A stretch of DNA of 64,000 bases from Phycisphaerae bacterium (GTDB lineage Bacteria > Planctomycetota > Phycisphaerae > Phycisphaerales > SM1A02): the NCBI GenBank assembly GCA_002711415.1, contig PARI01000017.1, positions 195,727 to 259,726 of the forward strand, read 5' to 3'. The notes below the pieces were generated by a model. It was given only the letters and a program-made list of their open reading frames with translations, had not been told where the DNA came from and did not search any database. A program made the position numbers and the translations under genes. Shown here in pieces: positions 16,687 through 25,728 of this stretch (position 1 is its first letter; every line of letters starts with the position of its first letter).

Positions 16687-19600
16687 CGACGCGGCCGAGT
16701 TCATCCTCGTTCATGGCCTCCTGGCCCGGGCCGAAGCACTGCTTTTGAAGCGCATCCAGTTCCGCATCCAGGTCCGCACGAGCAGCCGCATCCAGGTGGG
16801 CGTCGCTTGAACGGGCGATTCGGCTCAACAAAGCGATCGCGTTCAATGGAGTGACGTGACTCGGGACGACGAACAACTGGTCCTGGCTTGCGTCATCATC
16901 CGAACGAGCCTTCATGAAGAGGAACGAGCCGGTGATGAGGATCACGAGGATGATGGTCGCGAGGATGATCCACGTCCAGTCCCGTGGCAGCAACCAGGGA
17001 TCAAGTGACACGGGTCCACTGACGGGGATGATGTCCATGTCGGCGTAGCGGCGGTGTGATGTCACGAACGAATCGTCCGTCAGAGCGGGGAACACGAAGG
17101 TGGATGCTGCATCGCCCGGTAGCGGCGCGAGCGTGATGACCCAGCTTCTCTCGGAGACCGGGGTGCTGTCCAGCGACTCCTCATCGATGTCAATGAGATT
17201 CAGCCCATTGTCCTGCACGTCGGTCACGGTCCAGCCTTCCAGCGAATCCAGATCTGCCAGGAGTGCATCGAGTTCCGGCACGATGCCTCTCGCATCGGCG
17301 CGAACCTCGAGACGGACCACCTGTTCATCCAGTTCCCGGTCGTCAAGGACCATGTCGATCGAGAGGTCTCGCAGGGGTCTGGCAGACTGATCGCCCGTTG
17401 CGTCGACCAGGATCGGCTGTGACAGGACCGGGAGTTGGACCAGTCCGTGGCCGTCCCCGAAATCCATGTCCAGTTGTAGTGGGGGGATCGTATCGACGGA
17501 TTCGTCCCTCGCCTTCATCAGGACATAGGCGAATGGCACCTCGGCCCATCCAGGTCTTCCAAAGCCTCGACTCTTGACGTTCGGTTCGTGGAACTGGATT
17601 CCAAGGACTTCAAACGGTTCGCTGAGCGTGTCGTTGATCCGATCCTCGAACCGATCACGGTAGTCGACCTGGGCTCGCGTTCCCTGGTTGTACACGGAGT
17701 TGCTCAGGTATCTCCTGAATCCACCGCTTTCCCGTTCCAGGGCGTTGGTGTAGCGGAGTGACACGATGACTCCGAACGGATCGGTCCCGATGCTGGTGTC
17801 TCCATCCAGTTCCATGGTCAGCTGGACTTCTTCGCCGAGTTCCCGGTAGAGGTCGGTCACCTGCTCGAGCAATACGGCATCCGCATGACCATCGACCATC
17901 CTTCTCGCATGTTCGAGGTACCGCTGCCTCGCATCCGATCGTATCTTGGATATCTGTCCCACGACCGCACGTGCGATGATTCCCTTCTGGATCGACGCGA
18001 GGTTTCCCGGCATGGAATCAATCAATTGGGTGATCGCATGTATCTGGTCGTTCTCCGGCTGTGTGTTCCTGGTCAGGAATCCGAGCTCGGTCGCACCCAG
18101 GGCTGCGAGGTACCAGTTGAGGAACGGGCGAGCGCTCGGCTTCTCCGTCTCCACGATCATGGCGAGGTTGTACAGTTCGGCGCCCTTTCTGAACGAGGCG
18201 AAAGCCGCTTCTCGCAATGGAACGTATGTTTCCAGACTTGGATCGGCCTGGTGCTTGAACTCGGCGAGATCGAACAGGGCCTGACCCAGCTGTGTCTGCA
18301 GCTGCCAACGATCGGGTTCACTCTCAATGGCTGCTTCAAGCAGATCGATCACGATCGAGTAGCCACGTTCGACCTCCAAGCGGATCTCCTGGTCGGTCCG
18401 CCTTGTTCCCGCCTGTTCCTGGGTCTTCTCGCTTCGCCAGGTGGTGTTCAGGGCCGTTTGCATTTGGCCGGCGAGCCTGGCCGATGTCATCGGATCCAGC
18501 TGTTCCATCGGCCCGAGCACGTTGATGATGTCCTCGGCCTGGAAGACCTCCGCATTGCTGTGGCACTGGGTGAACGCCTTGACGATGATCTCGTCGTCGA
18601 GATTCTCGACACCCATCTCCTTCAGTGTCGCCAGTATGTCGGCGAGTCTCCTCAGGGATCGGATCTGCTTGGCCCTGGTGATCGGTGCCGATGTCGAGAT
18701 GTTGACGAAGGTGTTGTTGTAGGAGGTCCGAGACGACGTGCTGGTCTGGCTGCGCGGATTCAGGGCGCCAGCCCAGGTCCCGAGGAACTCGCCGGCCATC
18801 CGGTCAAGCAGTTCCTGTCGCGACCGTTTTGCCCATTCGAGGTATCGCAGTGCGAGATCGGTATCGTCCGCATGGGCCGCGATGATGCAGCAGTTGGAGG
18901 CGATCTGCTCCGCCATGATCGGATCGATCAGGTCCAGCCATTCGGGCTCAGGAAGCATCGATGCAAGCTGTGCTCTTGGAATCGGAATGGGTCTGCTGCT
19001 CGTGGCGGTCCGGAACTTGCTCGGGTCGTACTTGATTGACAACGCCGCTTCCTGGTTGATCGCCGTTGCTAGGAGGTTCAGGAGGTTTCTTGCGTTCTCA
19101 GGATCCATCCCTGGGGTGTTGCGATAGATGTCGACGATCTGCTTCAGCTGTCGGATGGTCGCGACACGCTGGTTGACCGTGGACTTCTTCTTGTAGTTGG
19201 TCATCGAGTTCGCACCAAGCCTTGACAGGGTGACGGTGCCCATCGGGTTGCCCGGCTTGAAGAGGTTGGCGAACCACTCGCGTCTGAGCTCCCCGGGAAC
19301 ACGTGGCGCAACCGTGAACAACCGGTCGAGTACCTGGTTCCTGACATCAGGCTCGATCCGTTCCGATTCAAGCGCCTGGAGGTAGAGCTTCCAGGCCTTG
19401 GACAGGTTCTTCTCCGCATTGATCGGGTTGTCGCTGGTCAGGCCGACGTGCTGGTGATGGAAGCCATGCCGGTTCAACAGTTCCGGATCCGGATCTTCAT
19501 CCGGGATCGGCTGCAGGAACCTGTGCGCCTCTGCATGCAGGCCCGCCTGTACAAGCAGATCGGCCGCAACGTTCCTTTGGGCCTGGTCCTCCCCGCCGAT

Positions 19601-20302
19601 TCCCGCATGTCCTGCATCGACCAGTTCCAGCAGTGCCTCCTTGCTGCCGAGCTTGAGGCTCTGGGCCAGCATCTTCGCCATCAACCGGATCTCCTCGTCA
19701 TCCATCGCAGCATCGGTGAGCAGAGCGAACTCGAGGACTTCCGTTGGTGACAGAACCTTGTCCGCGGACAACTGCTTCAGGAGGATGTTTCTGATCTGCC
19801 TGCTCTCGGCAATGACATCCGCTTCAGTCATCAGCGCAGCAAGCAGATCCCAACGGCTTGCATGGATGATCCTGCCGTACTGCTCGGCGATCGCCATGAC
19901 ACGTTCCTTGGAGTGACCGATCTCGCCATCTTCGGATTCCAGGATCGGTGGAAGTGCCTGCAGTGGATCAAGCTCGAGATCCTGCTTCGCCTGGAAGATG
20001 GTCTCGTGGGTCCTCTTGAACTTCTGGCCCATCAGGGCCTTGGTGATCACGCCCGGCTCGACGATCTCCACCACGATCTCCTCCTCGGCCTGTTCAGGCT
20101 GGGGAGTCGGCTGGGTCGGAACGTTGGTCCTTGGCGGAACGGTCTGCTGCTGCGGAGTCTTGGTCGGAAGCAGGGTGCCTCTCGGGATCGGCTTGGCCCG
20201 GGTCTGCGCAACCAGGTGACTCGACGACACCGTGCTGATCGCCAGGAACATGATCGTGTACTGGAGCAGCCCTCGAGTCGTTCCGTTGCGGGTGGTGTTC
20301 AT
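16655..20302 (-). CDS. large exported membrane-anchored protein closing the MoxR/VWA operon
   Basis: I do not recognise a named family for this 1215-residue protein. GGAG lies about 7 nt before the ATG. It has a signal peptide (about 1-33, ending VSSSHLVAQ), a Pro/Thr-rich linker (RGTLLPTKTPQQQTVPPR), a long alpha-helical region (about 80-800) with repeat-like helices that could form TPR or other solenoids, a mainly beta domain (about 830-1110), one membrane helix (about 1118-1140, WIILATIILVILITGSFLF) and a cytoplasmic tail of about 75 residues. Exported part, single helix and cytoplasmic tail are the layout of BatD proteins, but the length is roughly twice theirs. Position after a BatC-like gene supports a BatD-like role in envelope integrity. 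Confidence 0.7.
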   Translation of the reverse strand: MNTTRNGTTRGLLQYTIMFLAISTVSSSHLVAQTRAKPIPRGTLLPTKTPQQQTVPPRTNVPTQPTPQPEQAEEEIVVEIVEPGVITKALMGQKFKRTHETIFQAKQDLELDPLQALPPILESEDGEIGHSKERVMAIAEQYGRIIHASRWDLLAALMTEADVIAESRQIRNILLKQLSADKVLSPTEVLEFALLTDAAMDDEEIRLMAKMLAQSLKLGSKEALLELVDAGHAGIGGEDQAQRNVAADLLVQAGLHAEAHRFLQPIPDEDPDPELLNRHGFHHQHVGLTSDNPINAEKNLSKAWKLYLQALESERIEPDVRNQVLDRLFTVAPRVPGELRREWFANLFKPGNPMGTVTLSRLGANSMTNYKKKSTVNQRVATIRQLKQIVDIYRNTPGMDPENARNLLNLLATAINQEAALSIKYDPSKFRTATSSRPIPIPRAQLASMLPEPEWLDLIDPIMAEQIASNCCIIAAHADDTDLALRYLEWAKRSRQELLDRMAGEFLGTWAGALNPRSQTSTSSRTSYNNTFVNISTSAPITRAKQIRSLRRLADILATLKEMGVENLDDEIIVKAFTQCHSNAEVFQAEDIINVLGPMEQLDPMTSARLAGQMQTALNTTWRSEKTQEQAGTRRTDQEIRLEVERGYSIVIDLLEAAIESEPDRWQLQTQLGQALFDLAEFKHQADPSLETYVPLREAAFASFRKGAELYNLAMIVETEKPSARPFLNWYLAALGATELGFLTRNTQPENDQIHAITQLIDSMPGNLASIQKGIIARAVVGQISKIRSDARQRYLEHARRMVDGHADAVLLEQVTDLYRELGEEVQLTMELDGDTSIGTDPFGVIVSLRYTNALERESGGFRRYLSNSVYNQGTRAQVDYRDRFEDRINDTLSEPFEVLGIQFHEPNVKSRGFGRPGWAEVPFAYVLMKARDESVDTIPPLQLDMDFGDGHGLVQLPVLSQPILVDATGDQSARPLRDLSIDMVLDDRELDEQVVRLEVRADARGIVPELDALLADLDSLEGWTVTDVQDNGLNLIDIDEESLDSTPVSERSWVITLAPLPGDAASTFVFPALTDDSFVTSHRRYADMDIIPVSGPVSLDPWLLPRDWTWIILATIILVILITGSFLFMKARSDDDASQDQLFVVPSHVTPLNAIALLSRIARSSDAHLDAAARADLDAELDALQKQCFGPGQEAMNEDELGRVVSRWVARATG

Positions 20303-20390
20303 CGTTATTCTCCATCGAGAAGCATGACAGTCCCCATACGAGGACAGTCAGCGTTCCAACCGTAGTCTAGGCAATTGATGGACTGCCGGC

Positions 20391-21110
20391 TCAGGAGCCT
20401 GCGCCATTCTTCCTGGCCGCACCAGCTCCGGACTTGTTGATCTTCTGCCTGCCGTCGCCCTTGCACTGGCCGTTCTTGCAGTTACCCGGACGGGTGTCCT
20501 TGCAGTTCTTGCAGTTGGGGCAGTTGCCTGGCAGGGGCAGCATCTTCAACTCGGACAGGTCCATTTGTTCCAGGCGAATGACGCTTTCGACGTTCTTCCG
20601 GAATGCGTCACTGGCGGTCGGATCCGATTCCATAGAGGCGAGCAGCTTGAAGTGCTGTCGGGCGATCTCGGTTTCGGGTTTCCACTCCTCCGGAGTGGCG
20701 CCTTCGAGCCTCATCAGCCATGCAGCGTAGTACCGGGCCATGCCGACACTGGATCGGGCGGCTCGTGCCAGTTCCGGGTCGGACTGCCCGCATTCCTCGA
20801 CGATCGTGTCGAGTTGGCTGATGCCCTTCCAGATCTCTCCGTTCTGGATGATGGCGTTGGCCCGCTCCAGTTCGACGTACTGCCTGAGCTGCTCATCCGA
20901 ATCGGAGAGCTGTTCCAGTGCCTCGGTATAGGCATCAACGGCTTCCTGCCATTGCAGGTCCCCGGCTGCGGCCGTCGCCTGTCGAATCGACTGGCCCGCT
21001 TGATATCGCCCCAGTGAATCCTGGCCTGGGCCGAAGTACCACGCAATGAACAGCACCGGAATCAGTGCCCATGCGATCCAGAGAACCTTCTTCGTCATGT
21101 CGAACTTCAT
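20391..21110 (-). CDS. BatC-like TPR membrane protein with Cys-rich tail
   Basis: A 239-residue protein: a membrane anchor near the N-terminus (KVLWIAWALIPVLFIAWYF), then helical TPR-like segments (ATAAAGDLQWQEAVDAYTEALEQL is a clear TPR helix pair), and a C-terminal stretch near residues 190-225 with Cys at C-x2-C-x2-C-x7-C-x4-C spacing inside a basic, Gly/Lys-rich tail. GGAG lies about 6 nt before the ATG at 21110; an ATG at 21122 is possible. In MoxR operons of other bacteria a TPR protein follows the VWA genes, which is the position here. The Cys cluster is not a normal BatC feature and could bind metal or form disulfides outside the membrane. Confidence 0.7.
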   Translation of the reverse strand: MKFDMTKKVLWIAWALIPVLFIAWYFGPGQDSLGRYQAGQSIRQATAAAGDLQWQEAVDAYTEALEQLSDSDEQLRQYVELERANAIIQNGEIWKGISQLDTIVEECGQSDPELARAARSSVGMARYYAAWLMRLEGATPEEWKPETEIARQHFKLLASMESDPTASDAFRKNVESVIRLEQMDLSELKMLPLPGNCPNCKNCKDTRPGNCKNGQCKGDGRQKINKSGAGAARKNGAGS

Positions 21111-21144
21111 TGGATGCTCCATGCAGTTGCGGTCTGCACCGTGA

Positions 21145-22131
21145 TTATAAGTCAACTTCGGCCATCGGCCCGTTCTTCTTTCGAACTAAATCCGCAGCAG
21201 GCATTCCCAGCATCACGAGTGCGGGTCCGGTCGCTGCCAGAAGGCATCCGCCCACCAGGATCGAAATCAGGGCCAGCCTCTTGAGAAGATCGGCTTCCTC
21301 CGGATTCATGATGATCATGGACAGTCCGGAGAGGATGCTGCTGGGCAGGTGCTTCGTGTTCGCGTCGTGATAGATGCCGTTCAGCCTCACCGCGAGCCGC
21401 TTCAACGACGCCTCGTCCTGCCGGGATGATCTTCCTGCGATCGTGGTGCCCTTGTGTGGATTTCCGACACCGATGACGATCGCATCCGAGATCGATCGGG
21501 GCATCGACTGGATCATCGACTCGCTGATCGTGTCACCATCGGATACCACGATCAGTGCCGCTGAATCCGGAGGCCATGGCCGTGCGAATTCGAGCGATGC
21601 CTCGACCCCTTCCTGCATCCGCGTCTGTCCGACCTCGAAGGCATGCTCCATCGGCAGGCCATTGAGCACGTTCTCGATGATGTTGATGTCATACGTGTCG
21701 ACGACGATCGGCAGGGCGGAGGTGTAGAAGGCCACCACGGTGACCCGCGTCTCATTCATGTCGAGCCTGGACAGGATGCCCCGGAGAACCTCCGATGCGC
21801 GCATCGACCGACTCTCCCGGCCACCGGGACCAGCATCCTCTATGTACATGCTCGGAGAGACGTCCAGGCAGACCAGCAGGTGCTGGGACGGCTCCTTCTC
21901 CGGATCGATGGAGCGGCCCCTGGGCTTGTGTTCAGCAAGCACGAGGAATCCCCATGACAGCAGCACCACCGAGGCGCATCGGACCAGTGGGGTGATCCTG
22001 GTCCAACCCCTCGGTCGTCCTGTTCGACCGAACGCGAGGCGGCCGATCCTTCGGACCCGTCGCGCATGGAGCAGTTCCGTCATGATCGAGAGCATGAGGA
22101 ACAGGGCCGGTATGCAGATGAGCATCACCAT
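21145..22131 (-). CDS. VWA-domain membrane protein (BatB-like)
   Basis: A 328-residue protein with two N-terminal membrane helices (about 3-18 and 50-67), a von Willebrand A domain (about 85-265) and a last helix (about 288-312). The metal site motif is D-V-S-P-S at 90-94, so the MIDAS ligands are present. GAGG lies 8 nt before the ATG at 22131; a second ATG at 22125 would give the TGATG junction seen elsewhere in the operon. BatB proteins act with BatA and MoxR ATPases on the periplasmic face; in several bacteria the group supports stress tolerance or complex assembly. The gene overlaps the preceding VWA gene. Confidence 0.85.
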   Translation of the reverse strand: MVMLICIPALFLMLSIMTELLHARRVRRIGRLAFGRTGRPRGWTRITPLVRCASVVLLSWGFLVLAEHKPRGRSIDPEKEPSQHLLVCLDVSPSMYIEDAGPGGRESRSMRASEVLRGILSRLDMNETRVTVVAFYTSALPIVVDTYDINIIENVLNGLPMEHAFEVGQTRMQEGVEASLEFARPWPPDSAALIVVSDGDTISESMIQSMPRSISDAIVIGVGNPHKGTTIAGRSSRQDEASLKRLAVRLNGIYHDANTKHLPSSILSGLSMIIMNPEEADLLKRLALISILVGGCLLAATGPALVMLGMPAADLVRKKNGPMAEVDL

Positions 22132-23051
22132 GGCGTGTACCTCAGTCCAAACATGCCCAGTTGCAGCAGTGCGAGCAAAGCGAGCCCGACGATCGACAAC
22201 GGGAGGTAATGGTCGATGGGCTGTGCGCCGGCCTGCCTGAGCCTTGCCGGTTTCATCCTGTCGATGTGCTCGAAGATCTCGATGAGCCCGTTCTCGTCGT
22301 TGGAGGCGAATACATCGCCAAGCGTCGGGCGGACCAGTTCCGCCAGTTGGGCCGGCGCCTGACCGGATCCCACGTGGATCGCGTAGAGCGTGATGCCCGC
22401 CTCGGCCAGTTCCCTTCCGATGACCGTTGCTCGGCCACCATTGAGATCCGACGACTGTCCATCCGAGATCAGGATGATCATTCGATCCCCCTCCTCGGTC
22501 CGGAGCAGGGTGCCCATGCACGCCTCGATCGCTGCGCCGATCCTCGTGGATCCCATGTGCGGTGGCATCTTCCTGGGGTTCATGAACGGCGTCGCGAGCT
22601 TGATCGCCCTGAGATCCTTGGTCAGTGGCGTCCATCTGACATTCTCGCCCCCGAAGATCGTCAGCCCGAACGCATCTCCCTCCCGCATGTCCGTGAAGGC
22701 GGCGATCGAATCGGTCGCCGCCTCGTATCGAGATCGTCCACTGGACACGTTTGATGACATGCTCCCGGAGACATCCAGGCAGATCTCGATGTTGGTCGTT
22801 TCCCGTTCCTGCCTGGGTTCATCAAGTACCTGGGGGCCGGCAAGAAGAAGCAGGACCACCGCAAGTATCAGTGCAGGAATGAATTCGAAGGCCTGGACAA
22901 GGCGCATGACCACGCCTCCACCCGGCCTGCCCGAGCCGTCGAGTGGGAGTCTCGTGTCCCTGGGCCTCTTCCAGCATTCGAACATGATCAGCAGGATCGG
23001 AACGGCCAGAAGAAGCAGCAGGGGTGGATTGGCGAATGAGAAGTGACTCAT
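22125..23051 (-). CDS. VWA-domain membrane protein (BatA-like)
   Basis: A 308-residue protein beginning with FANPPLLLLLAVPILL, the usual N-terminal segment of BatA/DUF1550-type VWA proteins, a second helix at about 57-73, a VWA domain with intact MIDAS (D-V-S-G-S-M at 93-98, then T and D further on: ISDGQSSD) and a C-terminal helix (LPLSIVGLALLALLQLGMFG). The ATG at 23051 shares its last base with the stop of the upstream gene (TGATG). The gene sits in the canonical order MoxR, DUF58, BatD/DUF4381-like, BatA, BatB. It should form a heteromer with the next VWA protein. Confidence 0.88.
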   Translation of the reverse strand: MSHFSFANPPLLLLLAVPILLIMFECWKRPRDTRLPLDGSGRPGGGVVMRLVQAFEFIPALILAVVLLLLAGPQVLDEPRQERETTNIEICLDVSGSMSSNVSSGRSRYEAATDSIAAFTDMREGDAFGLTIFGGENVRWTPLTKDLRAIKLATPFMNPRKMPPHMGSTRIGAAIEACMGTLLRTEEGDRMIILISDGQSSDLNGGRATVIGRELAEAGITLYAIHVGSGQAPAQLAELVRPTLGDVFASNDENGLIEIFEHIDRMKPARLRQAGAQPIDHYLPLSIVGLALLALLQLGMFGLRYTPW

Positions 23052-23833
23052 CAATCGACCGCCTTGATGTCACGATACGGGGCCAGGACCTCATCGAGTT
23101 CCTGCTTCCTGACGCCTTCCGGCACGTTGCTGTGAAGCCACGTCTCGACCGTGATCAGCAGCCTTCCGGCCTCTGGATGCTGCCTGATCCTTGTGATGGC
23201 CTCGTCGTGATCAACATCCTCCAGGTGAAGCTGTCCTCTCCAGTACGACAGCAGCAGCATCTCCAACCTCGCCTGCTCGGCCAGGGTGATCCTGTCCTCC
23301 ATCGCTGCAAGGACAAGTGGTTCGATCTGGTCGGCCAGGGACTGGGGGGGAAGCTCCACCGGGATCGGCTCCTCGTGCTGTTCACTTCTTCGAACCAGCG
23401 CCACGATCGGGGGGACCAGCCATGCGAATGCGATCGACCCGACAAGGACCCAGAACCAGTTGCTCGAGATGAACGGGGCCTTCTCGATCTCCAGGAGTTC
23501 GCCTCCATGGTCCTCCGGAAGCAGCGACACGATCGTCACCCTGATCGGATCGATTTCCGCGGGCCGGTCGACCCCGTACTGAAGCATCGTCGCGATGTCG
23601 TACTCGCCCGGGAGCAGCGCGAAATACTTGATCGTGTATTCACGCCCCTGTTCGAGTTCCCGGATCCGATCGATCCTGATCAGAACCGGGAAGTCCTCCT
23701 CCATCGGGGCCACCTCGATCAGCGGTCCATCGTGCACGATGGTTCGGGTTCCTTCCATGCCGACGCTCGTCTGCTCCTGGCCGACGGGGGCGAGCAGCAT
23801 CATCGAGATCACCAGGAGGATTCCCGGGGCCAT
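23051..23833 (-). CDS. BatD/DUF4381-like single-pass membrane protein
   Basis: A 260-residue protein with a signal peptide (about 1-17), an exported beta-rich domain of about 100 residues, one membrane helix (about 126-147, NWFWVLVGSIAFAWLVPPIV) and a helical cytoplasmic tail with an LADQIEPLVLAAMEDRITLAEQARLEMLL stretch. Placed between DUF58 and the first VWA gene, this is where DUF4381 proteins stand in proteobacterial MoxR operons. The exported domain-helix-tail layout matches BatD in reduced form and the giant protein at the operon end. The ATG (23833) shares a base with the DUF58 stop; a GTG lies one codon earlier. Confidence 0.7.
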   Translation of the reverse strand: MAPGILLVISMMLLAPVGQEQTSVGMEGTRTIVHDGPLIEVAPMEEDFPVLIRIDRIRELEQGREYTIKYFALLPGEYDIATMLQYGVDRPAEIDPIRVTIVSLLPEDHGGELLEIEKAPFISSNWFWVLVGSIAFAWLVPPIVALVRRSEQHEEPIPVELPPQSLADQIEPLVLAAMEDRITLAEQARLEMLLLSYWRGQLHLEDVDHDEAITRIRQHPEAGRLLITVETWLHSNVPEGVRKQELDEVLAPYRDIKAVD

Positions 23834-24708
23834 CACGATCTGGCCATCCTTCCCGTGGGGCGATCACCGAGGAAGTTCCGGAGTATCGGGATCATGGATT
23901 CGTCCGTCCGAAGGATCGCGTGATCGATGCCGGCTCCGGACATCTCCCGCGTCGTCCGATCCAGCCTGTCGGCATGGATCCGCGTGCGAGATCCGATGAG
24001 CATTCGATGGTCGGTCTCGGCCTCGGCCGCCCGGACGAATCCCGCTCGGAGGTCTCCGGTCTCGCTCGGATCATGAAGCTGGATCACCATCACGTCATGG
24101 CGCTGGTTCGCGAGTTTGATCGCATCGATGACCCCGTCTTCATGCAGGTCAGACAGCACGAGCACGAGACTGTTCCTCGGGGCCAGCACCATCAGTTGAT
24201 CCAGGGTTTCGCCGACGCAGGTCCGCTCCTGGAACCGGCCGACTCGAAGCGGCTCCAGCGACTGGTAGAACTCGTTGCGGCTGAGGGTGGGCTGCGCCCT
24301 GTGGTTCCTTGATCCAGCCGCGATCACCGAAGCCGGACTGAATCGACGTATGGCGAGAAGTCCCACCGCTGCTGCAGCCCATATCGCGACATCGTGCTTG
24401 GTCAGGTCCGTCGACCCCACGCTCATGCTGGTCGAGGTGTCGACGACCAGGTACGCGGTGATCCGCTTGAGGGCCTCGTACTCCTTGACATGGAGCTTTC
24501 CCGTGCGACCAGTGACCTTCCAGTCCATGGACCGGATCGGGTCGCCCGGAACATAGGGCCTGGATTGTGCGAACTCGATCCCCGGCCCAACGAACCTCGA
24601 GGCATCCGTTCCGAAGGCGAGGTCATCCGCGAGTCTGCGCACGATGACATCGAAGTCGTGGTGCGTCAGTTCATCTGGTGGGCGCAGCCCCTCGGCGAAG
24701 ATGTTCAT
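23833..24708 (-). CDS. DUF58 domain protein
   Basis: A 291-residue cytoplasmic protein with the DUF58 core GPGIEFAQSRPYVPGDPIRS followed by MDWKVTGR (about residues 41-68) and a VWA-like site D-T-S-T-S (90-94). DUF58 proteins are constant partners of MoxR ATPases and are thought to link them to the VWA proteins; the biochemical role is not settled. GGGGAA lies about 5 nt before the ATG. It starts 18 nt after the MoxR stop and its own stop overlaps the next start by one base, so expression is tightly coupled. Confidence 0.9.
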   Translation of the reverse strand: MNIFAEGLRPPDELTHHDFDVIVRRLADDLAFGTDASRFVGPGIEFAQSRPYVPGDPIRSMDWKVTGRTGKLHVKEYEALKRITAYLVVDTSTSMSVGSTDLTKHDVAIWAAAAVGLLAIRRFSPASVIAAGSRNHRAQPTLSRNEFYQSLEPLRVGRFQERTCVGETLDQLMVLAPRNSLVLVLSDLHEDGVIDAIKLANQRHDVMVIQLHDPSETGDLRAGFVRAAEAETDHRMLIGSRTRIHADRLDRTTREMSGAGIDHAILRTDESMIPILRNFLGDRPTGRMARS

Positions 24709-24726
24709 TCGTGTTCCCCGTTCGGG

Positions 24727-25728
24727 TCATCCGAGTGAATCAAGGATGTCCCTGAGGATGACGGCCTGATCCCTCCCACGTGCCAGCGCCTCGTAGCTCG
24801 GTCGGATCCTGTGCATGAGCACGTCCTCCGCCAGTGCGAAGAGATCCTCCGGGACGACGTATTCTCTTCCGTGAAGCCATGCCCTCGCCCTTGACGACTG
24901 GGTCAGGGCGATCCCTGCCCTGGGGCTGCATCCGAGTTCCAGGTCGGGGTGTGAGCGAGTGAGGTTGACCAGTTCGACGACATGGCGGGTGAAGACCTCG
25001 CTGACATGCACGTCCTGGACGGCCTCCATGGCATCGGCGAGGTCCTTGCGATGGAGTGGTGTCGATTCGGAGATCGCGTCAAAGGCGGTTCTTGGTACAG
25101 CAGCGTCACCATCCCGCTTGAGGCCGAGGTCGAGGCTGTTCCTGACTATGGTGATCTCCTCGTTCGTGGACGGGTAGTCAAGCCGGTGCCGCATCATGAA
25201 TCGATCCAGTTGGGCTTCCGGCAGTTCGAACGTGCCTGCCTGTTCGACCGGATTCTGGGTCGCGATCACGAGGAAGGGGACCGGGAGGGTGAAGGCCTTC
25301 TCGCCGATCGTGACCTTTCGCTCCTGCATGGCTTCCAGCAGTGCCGACTGCACCTTTGGTGAAGCGCGGTTGATCTCGTCCGCAAGCAGGAGATTCGTAA
25401 ACACGGGTCCCTTGTGCACGTGATACTTGGATGTGGACTGGTCGAGAATCTCGCTGCCGATGATGTCGGTCGGCAGCAGGTCGATTGTGAACTGGACCCT
25501 GCCGAAGTCCAGGTCGATCGCCCTCGCGACGGCATTGACCAGCAGTGTCTTGGCCGTCCCCGGCACGCCTTCCAGGAGGAGGTGTCCGCCCGTGAGCAGG
25601 GCGATCAGGATTCTCTCGACGACCACGTCCTGTCCCACGACGGTCTGTGCGACATGAGCCCGGACGCTGTCGGCGAATGCCCGTGTGGCGGCCTGTTCCG
25701 TTTCGGATGTTCTCGGTTCCATGTTCAT
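24727..25728 (-). CDS. MoxR-family AAA+ ATPase
   Basis: A 333-residue AAA+ protein with Walker A G-V-P-G-T-A-K-T at 54-61, Walker B with LLADEINRASP (about 107-117), sensor and arginine-finger regions typical of MoxR (ATQNPVEQAGTFELPEAQLDRF; residues about 150-170). MoxR ATPases act as chaperone-like remodelers with VWA proteins. The ATG overlaps the stop of the upstream DUF1080 gene by 4 nt (ATGA), so the ATPase is read in the same transcript as a secreted sugar-binding or glycan-cleaving protein, an uncommon neighbour for MoxR. Confidence 0.95.
   Translation of the reverse strand: MNMEPRTSETEQAATRAFADSVRAHVAQTVVGQDVVVERILIALLTGGHLLLEGVPGTAKTLLVNAVARAIDLDFGRVQFTIDLLPTDIIGSEILDQSTSKYHVHKGPVFTNLLLADEINRASPKVQSALLEAMQERKVTIGEKAFTLPVPFLVIATQNPVEQAGTFELPEAQLDRFMMRHRLDYPSTNEEITIVRNSLDLGLKRDGDAAVPRTAFDAISESTPLHRKDLADAMEAVQDVHVSEVFTRHVVELVNLTRSHPDLELGCSPRAGIALTQSSRARAWLHGREYVVPEDLFALAEDVLMHRIRPSYEALARGRDQAVILRDILDSLG

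Noticed and set aside
17885..19039. 384-codon plus-strand frame opposite the 1215-codon gene
   Set aside because: A shadow: low-complexity His/Gly/Arg/Asp composition, and the minus-strand reading is a continuous natural protein with signal peptide.
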